A stretch of 33,832 nt of DNA, from assembly GCF_000146675.1 (NCBI RefSeq), contig NZ_GL397214.1, positions 2,466,927 through 2,500,758 of the forward strand, written 5' to 3'. Within the stretch, counting starts at the first letter, position 1; the number at the start of each line of letters is the position of its first letter. The notes beneath the pieces were generated by a model. The model was not told the DNA's origin. It saw nothing but the letters and a program-made list of their open reading frames with translations, and did not search any database. Below are positions 14,972-24,847 of the stretch, piece by piece. Position numbers and translations under genes: made by a program. Source of the DNA: Hoylesella marshii DSM 16973 = JCM 13450. GTDB lineage: Bacteria; Bacteroidota; Bacteroidia; Bacteroidales; Bacteroidaceae.

Positions 14972-17107
14972 TCAAACGGAGGTACCTTTTAGCCGGCGTC
15001 TCCACCATTCCGACATCGCCTCGTAGGCACTGCCTTGTACGCTGCTCTGCGGGTTGGTAAAGGTCATGGAGTCTATTTGTTCGCCGTACTGGTCGGGGAA
15101 GATAATCATTTGATTCTTGCCCGAGAAATATCGCGTCAGTTCGTCGGGCAGACGTTCGAGGGCGGTTTTGTAAGACACGGTGCCTTTGCGTGCAGCAATG
15201 ACAACAAACAGATGGTCGTGCTTGACGTGAGCGGCAAGGGCAGGAAGCTCGTTCCAATGTTCCATGACAACATGTTCTGCTCTCACGCCGGCGTGGCGGT
15301 TGCGCAGGTATTCGGTGATGAGCGCCAGCGTATCTTGTCGGCCGTGGAAAGTGATGCGACACTCCAAATTGCCCGCCAATCGTGCCAGTCGTTCTAACCA
15401 TCGATAGAACCCCGGTTCAAATTCTGCCCGTGACGGCACAGCTACTTGTATCTTTCGGATAGTATTCAGCGGTTGTCCGCAGTCTACAATGATAATCTGT
15501 CGATTCAATCCGTTGAAGAGACTTCTGATAAACTCACCCCAGAACTTCTGCGTAATATTATGGTGCCGGTGCATGCCCATAATGATTTCAGAGGTGTTGA
15601 ACTCCTTGAACGCATGCTTGATACCGTTGGCAATGTTGGTGGCGATGCGTACCTGCGTCTCTACGCGCACGTCGGCAGCACCGGCTATTTTGCTCACATG
15701 GTCGAGCAGCTGTCGTCCCTGCTTTTGGTTATAGGTAGCATTCACATCGTCGTAGACCACATTGAGGGCAACAATGCCGCGGTTGAGTTTGGGATTGCGC
15801 ATGAGGATGCCGAGCGAAACGAGCATGTCGGTTGTCTCGGGATATTTCACGGGAATCAGAAAGTGTTCGTCGTCGGCCTGTCGTTCATGCTCCTGTTTGT
15901 GCGACTTATCTAACAGAATAATTTGTTTAGAAGCATGTTCCGTTACCATGGTACTGATGATGCAGGTAAAGAGAATCATGATAACAACCCCGTTCAGTAT
16001 GTCAGCATTGACGAGATAATGTCCGGGCGAAATCTCCAGCCTCATACCTACCATCACAATGGCAATCGCACCCGCAGCGTGGGCGGAGGTAAGACCAAAC
16101 ATCATGCTTCCCGACGGGCGAGGCATACGAAACACGTAAGCCGACAAATAAGCGGCGATGGCTTTGGCCAACGTTCCGAGTATGACCATGCAGAGCATTA
16201 CCCGCAGCGTGTTGCCACCATCGGCCAACAAGCGCACATCGATGAGCATACCTACGCCGATGAGAAAGTAAGGAATAAAAAGCGCATTGCCCGTAAACTC
16301 AAGGCGGTTCATCAGCGGAGAGACGTGGGGTACGAATCGGTTGAGCACCAAACCGGCAAAGAATGCACCGAAGATGCCTTCCATGTCTATCATTTCCGAT
16401 AGTGCAGCACAGAGAAACATCACCGCAAGAATAAAGATAAACTGCATGACGGCATCGGAATAGCGACGCAGAAACCAGCGCGCAAGGCGGGGAATCAGCC
16501 AAATGGTTCCCAAGCAGAACAGAGCGAACTTGACCACAAACCACAACCAAAATAGCATGCCTTCACCCTGTCCGGCAGCTCCTACGAGAGCGGCCAGCAT
16601 GACGAGTGCCAGAAATAGTGAGACCATTGATGACCCTACGCTCAACGTAACGCTCTTATGACGCTGGAGACCGTATCGTCCGACAATGGGATAAGCAATC
16701 AGCGTGTTGGATGCCATCAGGATGCCGATGAGCAGAGAGGCCTGTATGGAATAGCCCAGCAGATGGATGCCGGCAAGATACATGACGATAAATGGGACGA
16801 AAAATGTGAGTAGACCGAAGACGAGCACGCGGCGCGAATTCTTTTTCAATCCCTCCATGTCCATTTCAAGACCTGCAAGGAACATAATATAATAAAGTCC
16901 CACCTTACCGAAAAGCTCAAACGAACTGTCGCGCACCAGAATATTGAAACCGTATTTCCCCATCACTACTCCGGCCAATACCATACCTATGATATGGGGA
17001 ATGCGCAAACGTCCCATGATGATGGGGGCAAAGAGAATGACACACAGCACTGCAAAAAACACGAGTGTGGGATTGGTAATGGGGAGGTAATGCGACAAGT
17101 CGGGCAT
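14972..17107 (-). CDS. CPA2-type cation/proton antiporter with cytoplasmic stress-like domains
   Basis: I start the protein at the Met at 17107 (MPDLSHYLP), giving 711 residues; the longer frame to 17200 would overlap the promoter region. Residues 1-400 are very hydrophobic with about a dozen membrane segments and the Na+/H+ exchanger pattern ([45 protein letters not shown]). The C-terminal 300 residues are soluble and resemble two universal-stress-like domains. The function is presumably exchange of Na+ or K+ for protons at the inner membrane. It is transcribed divergently from asd and is first in an apparent three-gene operon. Confidence 0.85.
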   Translation of the reverse strand: MPDLSHYLPITNPTLVFFAVLCVILFAPIIMGRLRIPHIIGMVLAGVVMGKYGFNILVRDSSFELFGKVGLYYIMFLAGLEMDMEGLKKNSRRVLVFGLLTFFVPFIVMYLAGIHLLGYSIQASLLIGILMASNTLIAYPIVGRYGLQRHKSVTLSVGSSMVSLFLALVMLAALVGAAGQGEGMLFWLWFVVKFALFCLGTIWLIPRLARWFLRRYSDAVMQFIFILAVMFLCAALSEMIDMEGIFGAFFAGLVLNRFVPHVSPLMNRLEFTGNALFIPYFLIGVGMLIDVRLLADGGNTLRVMLCMVILGTLAKAIAAYLSAYVFRMPRPSGSMMFGLTSAHAAGAIAIVMVGMRLEISPGHYLVNADILNGVVIMILFTCIISTMVTEHASKQIILLDKSHKQEHERQADDEHFLIPVKYPETTDMLVSLGILMRNPKLNRGIVALNVVYDDVNATYNQKQGRQLLDHVSKIAGAADVRVETQVRIATNIANGIKHAFKEFNTSEIIMGMHRHHNITQKFWGEFIRSLFNGLNRQIIIVDCGQPLNTIRKIQVAVPSRAEFEPGFYRWLERLARLAGNLECRITFHGRQDTLALITEYLRNRHAGVRAEHVVMEHWNELPALAAHVKHDHLFVVIAARKGTVSYKTALERLPDELTRYFSGKNQMIIFPDQYGEQIDSMTFTNPQSSVQGSAYEAMSEWWRRRLKGTSV

Positions 17108-17189
17108 GTGTTGGGGGATTCGATACAGATTTGTTGTGCAAAGTTGCAAAAAAAATATCAAATCCGAGTGCAAATCATACGAAAAGTTG

Positions 17190-17197
17190 TACATTTG
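17190..17197 (+). promoter_or_regulatory. -7 element of the asd-truA-oxyR operon
   Basis: TACATTTG fits TAnnTTTG and lies 42 bp before the asd start at 17240. No clear TTTG is present at -33. The divergent antiporter gene has a weaker CAACTTTG on the other strand about 35 bp from its start. Confidence 0.5.
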
Positions 17198-17239
17198 CAA
17201 CCTTACAAATCAAAACATTTCCATTAAGAATTTACATCC

Positions 17240-18265
17240 ATGAGAGTAGCCATTGTAGGGGCAAGCGGCGCAGTAGGACAGGAGTTTCTACGCATTCTCG
17301 AGCAGAGAGACTTCCCCATCAACCAACTTGTGTTGTTCGGTTCATCGCGCAGTGCCGGCCGCAGGTATGCCTTCAAAGGCAAGGAGTATGAAGTAAAGTT
17401 ACTGCAACACAACGACGATTTCCGCGATATAGACATTGCTTTTGCATCGGCGGGCGCGGGTACATCCAAGGAGTTCGCCGACGACATCACGCGTTTTGGT
17501 GCCGTGATGATAGATAACTCCAGCGCATTTCGTATGGACGACGATGTGCCCCTTGTGGTTCCGGAATGCAACGCCACCGATGCCCTTGTGCGTCCGCGTG
17601 GCATCATTGCCAATCCCAACTGCACCACCATCATGCTGGTGGTTACCCTATGTCCCATTGAGAACCTGTCGCATATCCGCAGCATCCGCGTAGCCAGCTA
17701 CCAGAGTGCGAGTGGGGCGGGAGCTGAGGCCATGCAAGAGCTTCAGCAACAGTATAAAGATATCGTGGAAGGTCGCCCTGTTACGGTAAAGAAATTTCCC
17801 CATCAATTGGCCTACAATGTAATTCCGCAGATAGATATATTTCAGGAAAACGGCTATACAAAGGAAGAGATGAAGATGTATAACGAGACACGAAAGATCA
17901 TGCATTCGGATGTGAAATGCTCCTCGACGTGCGTTCGTGTATCGTCGCTTCGTTCCCATTCCGAGAGCGTTTGGGTAGAGACAGCGCGCGCACTCACTGT
18001 TGAAGAGGTGCGCCAAGCTTTCTCCGCCACACCGGGTATCACGCTCGAAGACGACCCCTCCCGCTTTGTTTACCCCATGCCGCTCGACACGGCCGGCAAA
18101 GACGACATTTTCGTGGGGCGCATCCGCAAAGACCTTGCTTCCGATAAGGGTCTCACGTATTGGCTCAGTGGCGATCAGATACGCAAGGGGGCGGCATTGA
18201 ATGCGGTACAGATTGCCGAATATCTTGTAGACAATGGCCATCTGAAATGCACTCGTAGCGTGTAA
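17240..18265 (+). CDS. asd: Aspartate-semialdehyde dehydrogenase
   Basis: A 341-residue enzyme, normal for the family. It starts with the NADP-binding motif [18 protein letters not shown], has [12 protein letters not shown], the catalytic NPNCTTI with Cys128, and [11 protein letters not shown]. The active-site His region is near SHSESVWVE. It reduces aspartyl phosphate to aspartate semialdehyde, the branch point for lysine/diaminopimelate, threonine and methionine synthesis, in the cytoplasm. It is followed by truA after 33 bp and probably shares its transcript. Confidence 0.97.
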   Translation: MRVAIVGASGAVGQEFLRILEQRDFPINQLVLFGSSRSAGRRYAFKGKEYEVKLLQHNDDFRDIDIAFASAGAGTSKEFADDITRFGAVMIDNSSAFRMDDDVPLVVPECNATDALVRPRGIIANPNCTTIMLVVTLCPIENLSHIRSIRVASYQSASGAGAEAMQELQQQYKDIVEGRPVTVKKFPHQLAYNVIPQIDIFQENGYTKEEMKMYNETRKIMHSDVKCSSTCVRVSSLRSHSESVWVETARALTVEEVRQAFSATPGITLEDDPSRFVYPMPLDTAGKDDIFVGRIRKDLASDKGLTYWLSGDQIRKGAALNAVQIAEYLVDNGHLKCTRSV

Positions 18266-18298
18266 CAGTTTCTTTGTTTTTAAGGAAATATATCACGT

Positions 18299-19081
18299 AT
18301 GCACCGCTATTTCATTCATTTCTCATACGACGGCACCGGATATCACGGTTGGCAGATACAACCCAACGGCATCTCCGTGCAAGAAGTGTTGCAGCAAGCA
18401 CTTTCGGTGGTGTTGCGTCGTGAAATGACGGTGACGGGAGCAGGACGAACGGACACGGGTGTGCATGCCCGCCGGATGACTGCGCACTTCGACATCGACG
18501 ACGCGACGGACTGCACACAGTTGACCTATAAATTGAACCGTCTGCTGCCTCGCGACGTGGCCGTTGAGAACATCGAGGAGGTGGCGCCCGATTTGCACGC
18601 CCGTTTTAGTGCCCGTCGCCGCACGTATCACTACTATATCCACTTCGCGAAGAATCCGTTTAAGGAACGATATTCCTGCGAATTGCACTTCCCGCTCGAC
18701 TTCAATCGGATGAACGAGGCTGCACGCTTGCTGTTGCAAACGAACGACTTTGCCGCTTTCTGTAAGAGCCATACCGATGTGAAGACCACGTTTTGCAATG
18801 TAACCGAGGCCGTGTGGATTCGACAGACAGCTGACGAGTGGTATTTCCGTATCTCGGCCGACCGTTTCTTAAGAAATATGGTCAGAGCTGTCGTAGGGAC
18901 ACTCATCGATGTGGGCAGAGGCCGTCTTTCGACGGATGATTTCCGCGCCATCATCGAGACGAAACGCCGGACGGCAGCGGGAGAGAGTATGCCGGCCAAA
19001 GGGTTGTTTTTAGAAGAAATCGAGTATGAACACGTTTTCAGACCCTTGAAAACGATAAAAGAGAAGGAGACAGACAGATGA
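18299..19081 (+). CDS. truA: tRNA pseudouridine(38-40) synthase TruA
   Basis: A 260-residue protein beginning FIHFSYDGTGYHGWQIQP, with the catalytic motif GAGRTDTGVHAR containing Asp52, and later RFSARRRTYHYYI and FLRNMVRAVVGTLIDVGRG. It converts uridines 38-40 in the tRNA anticodon arm to pseudouridine. Its stop overlaps the start of oxyR by four bases (ATGA), which suggests translational coupling. Confidence 0.97.
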   Translation: MHRYFIHFSYDGTGYHGWQIQPNGISVQEVLQQALSVVLRREMTVTGAGRTDTGVHARRMTAHFDIDDATDCTQLTYKLNRLLPRDVAVENIEEVAPDLHARFSARRRTYHYYIHFAKNPFKERYSCELHFPLDFNRMNEAARLLLQTNDFAAFCKSHTDVKTTFCNVTEAVWIRQTADEWYFRISADRFLRNMVRAVVGTLIDVGRGRLSTDDFRAIIETKRRTAAGESMPAKGLFLEEIEYEHVFRPLKTIKEKETDR

Positions 19082-20004
19082 CATTGCAGCAAATGGAGTA
19101 TATCGTAGCCGTATATCGGTTTAAACACTTTGCCAACGCGGCCGATTATTGCAAAGTGACGCAGCCCACGCTCAGTTCCATGATTCAGAAATTGGAAGAA
19201 GAACTCGGCGTGAAGATATTCGACAGAAAGAAAAACCCCATTGCGCCGACTGCCATCGGACGGGTCGTTATCGAGCAGGCGTGGCGCGTGTTGCTGCGGG
19301 CGCGCAAGTTGAAGGAAATGGTGGAGGAGGAGAAACACTCGTTGTCGGGCACATTCCGTATCGGCATCATTCCCACGATTGCGCCTTATCTGATTCCCCG
19401 CTTTTTCCCACAGCTCATGGCAAAATATCCCGAACTCGACGTGCGCATTACCGAGATGAAGACCGCCGATATGAAACGTGCGTTGATGCACGGCGACATC
19501 GATGCCGGCATACTCGCCGAACTCGACGATATGGAGGCTTTCGGGAAAGAGCATTTGTTTTATGAACAGTTCTTTGCCTACGTGGCGAAAGACGATGCGC
19601 TCTATCAAAACACGGCCATCAAGACGAGCGATTTAGCTGATGAATATCTGTGGTTGCTGGACGAAGGTCATTGCTTCCGCGACCAACTGGTGAAGTTCTG
19701 TCAGCTCAAAGCGGCGAATCGCAGCAAGCGGGCTTACTCTCTGGGCAGCATCGAGACCTTTATGCGCATGGTGGAAAGCGGCAAGGGCGTGACATTTATT
19801 CCCGAATTGGCGCTTTATCAGCTGGATGAACGGCAGCGCAGTCTTGTGCGACCGTTTGCCATCCCTATCCCTACGCGTGATGTTATCATGCTGACCGCTC
19901 CGAGTTTTATCCGTCGCACGTTGCTCAACCTGCTGGTATCCGAGATTCAGGCCTCCGTTCCAAAAGAGTTGCTTACGCTCAACAACACGCAGCAACGCAT
20001 CTGA
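19078..20004 (+). CDS. oxyR: Hydrogen-peroxide-sensing regulator OxyR (LysR family)
   Basis: A 308-residue LysR-type regulator with an N-terminal winged helix-turn-helix (HFANAADYCKVTQPTLSSMI) and a substrate-type effector domain. The segment LLDEGHCFRDQLVKFC holds Cys199 and Cys208, the same numbering and spacing as the redox pair of E. coli OxyR, which distinguishes it from other LysR proteins. Oxidation to a disulfide would activate peroxide-response genes such as catalase, alkyl hydroperoxide reductase and Dps; none are nearby. It has a good Shine-Dalgarno (AAGGAG at 19064-19069), uncommon in Bacteroidota, within the end of truA. It overlaps truA by 4 bp and is last in the operon. Confidence 0.93.
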   Translation: MTLQQMEYIVAVYRFKHFANAADYCKVTQPTLSSMIQKLEEELGVKIFDRKKNPIAPTAIGRVVIEQAWRVLLRARKLKEMVEEEKHSLSGTFRIGIIPTIAPYLIPRFFPQLMAKYPELDVRITEMKTADMKRALMHGDIDAGILAELDDMEAFGKEHLFYEQFFAYVAKDDALYQNTAIKTSDLADEYLWLLDEGHCFRDQLVKFCQLKAANRSKRAYSLGSIETFMRMVESGKGVTFIPELALYQLDERQRSLVRPFAIPIPTRDVIMLTAPSFIRRTLLNLLVSEIQASVPKELLTLNNTQQRI

Positions 20005-20019
20005 TTTTTTTATGATTGC

Positions 20020-20081
20020 TGTCCGGTAAAAAGTGATTGAATCTTCTATAACATGGCTAAAGGCATGTATTTTATCGGACA
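20020..20081. other. Long-loop inverted repeat after oxyR
   Basis: TGTCCGGTAAAA (20020-20031) can pair with TTTTATCGGACA (20070-20081) over 12 bp with one GU pair; the loop is 38 nt. It lies 15 bp after the oxyR stop and may serve as its terminator, although no clean T run follows. Confidence 0.4.
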
Positions 20082-20155
20082 CCCATGATTTTTCCTGATA
20101 TCTCTCATCGCAGAAGTTCATAGGATAAATTTCCTATTAGATTTTTATGTGAAGA

Positions 20156-20229
20156 TATAACAGCGTAAAAAATGCTGTTATAAAATCCCGCTCTGCAATA
20201 ACGTCGTAAAAAATGCTGTTATAAAATCA
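20156..20229. repeat. Two direct copies of a hairpin between convergent operons
   Basis: TATAACAGC-GTAAAAAAT-GCTGTTATA at 20156-20182 is a perfect 9-bp inverted repeat. A second copy with a partly altered left arm lies at about 20198-20222, and both are followed by AAATC. On the minus strand the loop reads as a T run. The pair sits between the ends of oxyR (+) and menE (-), so it may end the men transcript, although the T run is inside the loop rather than after the stem. Confidence 0.6.
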
Positions 20230-20250
20230 TGAAGGAACTTAACAACGTCA

Positions 20251-21234
20251 TTATATTTGTTCGTTGGCTTCCGTAGCGATGCGTGTGGCGTCCGCGCGAT
20301 TGGGCTTACCCGTTTCGGTGAGCGGCAGATGGGCTACGGAAAGATAGACGCGGGGGCGCAGATGTCTCTCCAAATGTTGTTGACAAATGGCTCGTATGGT
20401 TTCTGTGTCGCCCCCTTCCACCAGCATCACCATCACTTCTCCGAACCGCGCATCGCTGCGCTTTGTTATCATGTAGGGCACGGGTATGAACAGTCGCAGT
20501 TGTTCTTCTATTTCTTCCGCTTGTATCTTAATACCCCCGCTGCAAATCACGTTGTCTATTCGGCCGAGAATGCGGAACCGACGACCCGACGGCGATAGCT
20601 CGGCGCGGTCGCGGGTCATAATCGTACCCTCGCAGACCAACGGTGCGTCTATCATCAGACAGCCCTCGGCCGACACTCGGAGTGTAACGGTGTCGAACGC
20701 CGTGTACCATTCATCGGCTTCGGAACCGTTGAGGCGTCGTAAGGCAATGTGGGAAAGTGTTTCGGTCATGCCGTAAGTGCTCCATACGGCGTTAGGGAAA
20801 TGGCGCAACTCTGCGGACAACGCGTTATGAACAGCACCGCCGCCGATGATGAGATGGCGGATGTTGCGCAGCCGTTCGCGTTCTTCGGGCACGCGCAGTG
20901 TTTCATACACCTGCATCGGCACCATGGCAGCGAAGTCGATGGGTTGTCGGATGTCACGCAACGGGCGACTGCTCGGTGGCGTTTCAATCAGTTGCATTCC
21001 TCTTACCAGCGAGCGTATCACCATCATTTTGCCTGCGATATAGTCGAGCGGCATGCAGAGCAATGCTGTATCGCCGGCGTTCAGGCCGAGGAAGTCGCAG
21101 GTGATGCGTGCGCTGGCCTTCATCTTTTCTTTTTCCACCCAAAGCGGTTTCGGACAGCCCGTAGAGCCGCTGGTGTGTACGAGCAGCCGGTCGCTCGGAC
21201 TGTTCCATTCTCTTAAGAATTCGGCAAGTACCAT
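20251..21234 (-). CDS. menE: o-Succinylbenzoate-CoA ligase MenE (short form)
   Basis: An AMP-forming acyl-CoA synthetase of 327 residues with the P-loop-like HTSGSTGCPKP, WSTYGMTETLSH, GRIDNVICSGGIKI and the C-terminal TGKPNR with the adenylation Lys. It lacks the roughly 100 N-terminal residues seen in longer MenE proteins; short forms are usual in Bacteroidota. It activates o-succinylbenzoate with ATP and CoA for menaquinone synthesis. Its start overlaps the end of menC by 22 bp and it is the last gene of the men operon. Confidence 0.93.
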   Translation of the reverse strand: MVLAEFLREWNSPSDRLLVHTSGSTGCPKPLWVEKEKMKASARITCDFLGLNAGDTALLCMPLDYIAGKMMVIRSLVRGMQLIETPPSSRPLRDIRQPIDFAAMVPMQVYETLRVPEERERLRNIRHLIIGGGAVHNALSAELRHFPNAVWSTYGMTETLSHIALRRLNGSEADEWYTAFDTVTLRVSAEGCLMIDAPLVCEGTIMTRDRAELSPSGRRFRILGRIDNVICSGGIKIQAEEIEEQLRLFIPVPYMITKRSDARFGEVMVMLVEGGDTETIRAICQQHLERHLRPRVYLSVAHLPLTETGKPNRADATRIATEANEQI

Positions 21235-22253
21235 AATCGGTCTCCTTTGATTTGCAGGGGTATCGCGATGTTATCGACAAAGAGCTGTCCCGTGCCCAAT
21301 CCTTGCGGCATCGCGATGGGCGAACCGTACATGCGGGCGGTGAGATGGGCGATGGCGTTAAGTCCCACGTTGCTCTCGAGCGCACTCGTTATCCACGACC
21401 CGATGCCCCTTTTGCGCGCCAGACGAATCCATTCCTCCGTGCCGTACATTCCTCCGTGGAGCGAGGGCTTCAGCACGATGTATTGCGGATGAATGGTGTC
21501 GAGCAGGCGCACTTTCTCCTCTGTGGGATGGATGCCGATGAGTTCTTCGTCTAAGGCGATGGGCAAGGGAGAGCGGCGGCATAGTTCCGCAAGTTCTTTC
21601 CATTGTCCTTGGCGGATGGGTTGTTCAATGGAATGGAGGTCGTAGCGTGCCAGCTGTTCCAACTTCGACAGTGCTTCGTGGGGTGCAAAGGCACCATTGG
21701 CATCTACGCGCAGTTCTATTTTGTTTTTCGGAAATCGGTCACGGATGCGCCGGATGAGTTCTATTTCACGCTCAAAGTCTATCGCTCCGATTTTCAGCTT
21801 AATGCAACGAAAGCCCTGTCGCAGCTTTTCTTCCAACCGTCCGGCCATCTCCTCAAAGGTGCCCATCCATATTAAGCCGTTGATGGGGATACCTTCTGTG
21901 CCGCGGGCGAAAGGGGAGTCGGACAACGCCGTGGAACCTCTGCGCCGCCATTGCTCCATAGCTGTTTCCAGTCCGAACAGCATCGAGGGATAGGGCAGTA
22001 AGGCTTCTCCATCTAATTGTCCCGTTTCGCATAGCCGGTCGCATTGCTTTCGCAACACGCTTTCGTAGTCTTCGCAGGCATCACAGCTGAGGTTGGGTAG
22101 CGGAGCGCATTCGCCGATACCGACCACCTCGGGCACATTGTCGGCAGAAAGTCTCACAAACCACGATTTACGAGTGAGATACACGCCGCGCGACGTACCT
22201 GCCGGTTGTTTGAAGTGAAACAGGCGGGACGTAATCTCTATGCGGAACGCCAT
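21213..22253 (-). CDS. menC: o-Succinylbenzoate synthase MenC
   Basis: I choose the Met at 22253 (MAFRIEITSRLF), 10 bp after the menB stop, giving 346 residues; the longer frame would run into menB. It is an enolase-superfamily enzyme with the catalytic KLKIG, metal ligands in RVDANGAF, SIEQPI and DEELIGI, and the second Lys in VLKPSLHGG. It dehydrates SHCHC to o-succinylbenzoate. The N-terminal capping domain (PLPNLSCDACEDYESVL) is present. Confidence 0.93.
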   Translation of the reverse strand: MAFRIEITSRLFHFKQPAGTSRGVYLTRKSWFVRLSADNVPEVVGIGECAPLPNLSCDACEDYESVLRKQCDRLCETGQLDGEALLPYPSMLFGLETAMEQWRRRGSTALSDSPFARGTEGIPINGLIWMGTFEEMAGRLEEKLRQGFRCIKLKIGAIDFEREIELIRRIRDRFPKNKIELRVDANGAFAPHEALSKLEQLARYDLHSIEQPIRQGQWKELAELCRRSPLPIALDEELIGIHPTEEKVRLLDTIHPQYIVLKPSLHGGMYGTEEWIRLARKRGIGSWITSALESNVGLNAIAHLTARMYGSPIAMPQGLGTGQLFVDNIAIPLQIKGDRLWYLPNS

Positions 22254-22263
22254 CGTCTTGCGG

Positions 22264-23091
22264 TTAAGGTAATTTCGGATATTTCTTGAAGTCGGGCTTC
22301 CGCTTTTCCAAGAATGCCCGACCGCCTTCGTGCGCTTCGTCGAGGAAATAATAAAGCATAGTGGCATCGCCGGCTAGTTCCTGAATACCGGCTTGCCCAT
22401 CGAGTTCGGCATTGAGGCCGGCTTTAATCATGCGGAGTGCCAAGGGGCTGCGTTCCATCATTGTCTCCGCCCATGCTACGCACTCGTCTTCCAAGCGGTC
22501 GAACGGTACAACTTTATTGACTAACCCCATGCGTTCGGCCTCCTCGGCACTGTATTGTCGGCAGAGGAACCATATCTCGCGGGCTTTCTTCTGGCCGACA
22601 ATGCGCGCCAGATACGATGCACCGAAGCCGGCATCGAACGAGCCCACTTTGGGACCGGTCTGCCCGAAGATGGCGTTGTCACTTGCTATCGTGAGGTCGC
22701 AAACCAAGTGAAGTACATGTCCTCCGCCGATGGCGAAGCCGTTGACCATGGCGATGACGGGTTTTGGAAGCCGCCGGATTTGCATCTGCACATCGAGCAC
22801 GTTGAGGCGCGGAATGCCGTCTTTGCCCACATAGCCACCTTTTCCTTTCACGTGCATATCGCCGCCGGCGCAGAAAGCCTTGTCGCCCGCACCCGTCAGC
22901 AGTACCACGCTGATGTCTTGCGCTTCGCGACAATAGGCAAAGGCCTGCCCCATCTCCCATGTCGTGAGTGGGGTGAATGCGTTGCGATAGCGCGGACGAT
23001 TGATAGTTATCTTAGCGATGCCGCCATACTCCTCGAAGCATATCTCCTCAAAATGAAAGCCTTCGATGGCTTTCCATTCTCTTTTTTTCAT
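22264..23091 (-). CDS. menB: 1,4-Dihydroxy-2-naphthoyl-CoA synthase MenB
   Basis: A 275-residue crotonase-fold enzyme with [14 protein letters not shown], the oxyanion-hole segments [11 protein letters not shown] and [39 protein letters not shown] and the C-terminal [14 protein letters not shown], all typical of MenB. It closes the naphthoquinone ring from succinylbenzoyl-CoA. The gap to menD is 27 bp and to menC 10 bp. Confidence 0.97.
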   Translation of the reverse strand: MKKREWKAIEGFHFEEICFEEYGGIAKITINRPRYRNAFTPLTTWEMGQAFAYCREAQDISVVLLTGAGDKAFCAGGDMHVKGKGGYVGKDGIPRLNVLDVQMQIRRLPKPVIAMVNGFAIGGGHVLHLVCDLTIASDNAIFGQTGPKVGSFDAGFGASYLARIVGQKKAREIWFLCRQYSAEEAERMGLVNKVVPFDRLEDECVAWAETMMERSPLALRMIKAGLNAELDGQAGIQELAGDATMLYYFLDEAHEGGRAFLEKRKPDFKKYPKLP

Positions 23092-23118
23092 ATTGTCTGT
23101 TTGTATTTGGATGATGTC

Positions 23119-24831
23119 TTATTCTTGTTTTTTCTCTATCTTCTGCCTATTGTAGTATTCTTTCAACGCTTTTTCGTCTGCTTCGGGAGTGGTAAAGACT
23201 TCGAGCAATAGGGGATGGTCGGCATCAGAAACCATCAGATGGTCGATGCCGCGCTCCATCTCTTCCGTGTTGCGGGCGGATAGATAAGCCACATTGTTTT
23301 GCAGACAGATGCCTTGCGCTTCTGTATGATGCTCGGCTGCGATGAGTTCGTTGCGTGCTTCACTTGCGGCGAGGCCATTCAACTGACGGAAGATGCCGCC
23401 TCCGCCGTTGTTCAATAAGAGTATGCGGAAGTTGCCTTTCAAGTTCCTGTTCCAGAGGGCGTTTGCATCGTAGAAGAAACTCAGGTCGCCAATGATGCAG
23501 AAAACAAGGTCGTCCGTTACTGTCGACATGCCTGCTGCCGTGGAAAGCGAACCTTCGATACCGTTCACGCCGCGGTTACACCACACGTGATGCGTGGCAT
23601 AGATATTAGCCAATCGTATGGCTGTACTGTTGGCATAATGCACATGAAAAGGTTGTTGCAACCGTGTGAGCTGTTGCTCGAAACATTTTACGGCGGCCAT
23701 TTGAGAATAGGGCGGAGTGTAGGCTGCAACATGCTGTGTGGCCTTTTGTAAGGCTACGAGCCAGTGATGCCGGAACATCAAGGCGTCTTCCTGCTGGTTG
23801 AGGGTCGTTTCAGCGGAAGCCTCGGAAGTCTGCTCGTCGCATCGTCGAGCCAACATGGCAAGCACGTCGACAGGATTTGCCTCTATCATGGTCGTGAGGT
23901 GCATAAACGTGTCGTGCACTTCGCCGTCTTCGCTGATGAGCCATTGTTCTGCCGAGGTGACCGAACGGAGGAAACTTTTCAGGCGTTTACCCACCAACGT
24001 GCTGCCGGCATAAAGTACGAAGTCAGGCATATAGTCAGCATTGCGTCCGATGGTGTGGAGCACTTCGTCGAAGTTTGATGCTTTTCCGATACTGCTCAAT
24101 GCCTCGCCCAATACCACGGCGAAGTCTTTGAAGCGACTGAAGAAATCCTTGGGAAATGCGTGGGGAGTGGATTGCCCCAGTACAATCATCGGCCGACGGG
24201 CGGTAAAGAAAGCCTTACAAAGTGCTTGCCGGTCTTCCACACGCAGGGCAGGTGTGCCTAATCTGCTTATCTTCCGTTCGTCGGGGAGTGAGGGAACGGA
24301 GAAATCGAACAGAGGCTCGGTAATGGGGATGTTGATATGCACGGGAGCACCTCCTTGCCGACGAACGGCCAACAAGGCCTCGTTTACCAGCCGATTGCAG
24401 TGCCATCGCTCGGTTGCGTCTTTGGGTTCGGGCAGCGATACCGCCCGTTTCACGAAGTGTCCGAAAGCATCCGGCTGCGGAAGGGTTTGCCCGTCGAGTT
24501 GGTCTATCCATGCAGCAGGACGGTCGGCTGTCAGCACCACGAGCGGGATGTGTTGGTAAAACGCCTCGGCCACAGCGGGAGCAAGGTTGAGCACGGCCGT
24601 GCCCGACGTGACGCAAACCGCCACCGGCGCACACGTGGCTTGCGACATACCGATGGCATAGAAGCCTGCCGAGCGTTCATCGGTCGTAGGATAGCACGTT
24701 ATCTCGGGGCATTCGTGAAAGTTGTGCACCAGTGGCGCATTCCTCGACCCCGGACAGACAACGACCATTTTTATGCCGTGTTTCACCAATAGGGCTGTCA
24801 GAATATTAACGTTTTCTTTGTTTGCGTACAT
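23119..24831 (-). CDS. menD: SEPHCHC synthase MenD
   Basis: A 570-residue thiamine-diphosphate enzyme. The N-terminal domain has VVCPGSRNAPLVH, the ThDP Glu region around DERSAGFYAIGMSQ, and VTSGTAVLNLAPAVAEAF; the C-terminal domain has GIEGSLSTAAGM and the cofactor motif GDLSFFYDANALWN. It joins isochorismate and 2-oxoglutarate, the first committed step of the pathway. It lies 16 bp after menF. Confidence 0.96.
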   Translation of the reverse strand: MYANKENVNILTALLVKHGIKMVVVCPGSRNAPLVHNFHECPEITCYPTTDERSAGFYAIGMSQATCAPVAVCVTSGTAVLNLAPAVAEAFYQHIPLVVLTADRPAAWIDQLDGQTLPQPDAFGHFVKRAVSLPEPKDATERWHCNRLVNEALLAVRRQGGAPVHINIPITEPLFDFSVPSLPDERKISRLGTPALRVEDRQALCKAFFTARRPMIVLGQSTPHAFPKDFFSRFKDFAVVLGEALSSIGKASNFDEVLHTIGRNADYMPDFVLYAGSTLVGKRLKSFLRSVTSAEQWLISEDGEVHDTFMHLTTMIEANPVDVLAMLARRCDEQTSEASAETTLNQQEDALMFRHHWLVALQKATQHVAAYTPPYSQMAAVKCFEQQLTRLQQPFHVHYANSTAIRLANIYATHHVWCNRGVNGIEGSLSTAAGMSTVTDDLVFCIIGDLSFFYDANALWNRNLKGNFRILLLNNGGGGIFRQLNGLAASEARNELIAAEHHTEAQGICLQNNVAYLSARNTEEMERGIDHLMVSDADHPLLLEVFTTPEADEKALKEYYNRQKIEKKQE

Positions 24832-24847
24832 GGTGTTGCTTGGGTTA

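Noticed and set aside
14952..17227. Overlapping frames on both strands around the antiporter gene
   Set aside because: The antiporter frame has membrane segments and family motifs; the others are arginine- or histidine-rich shadows.
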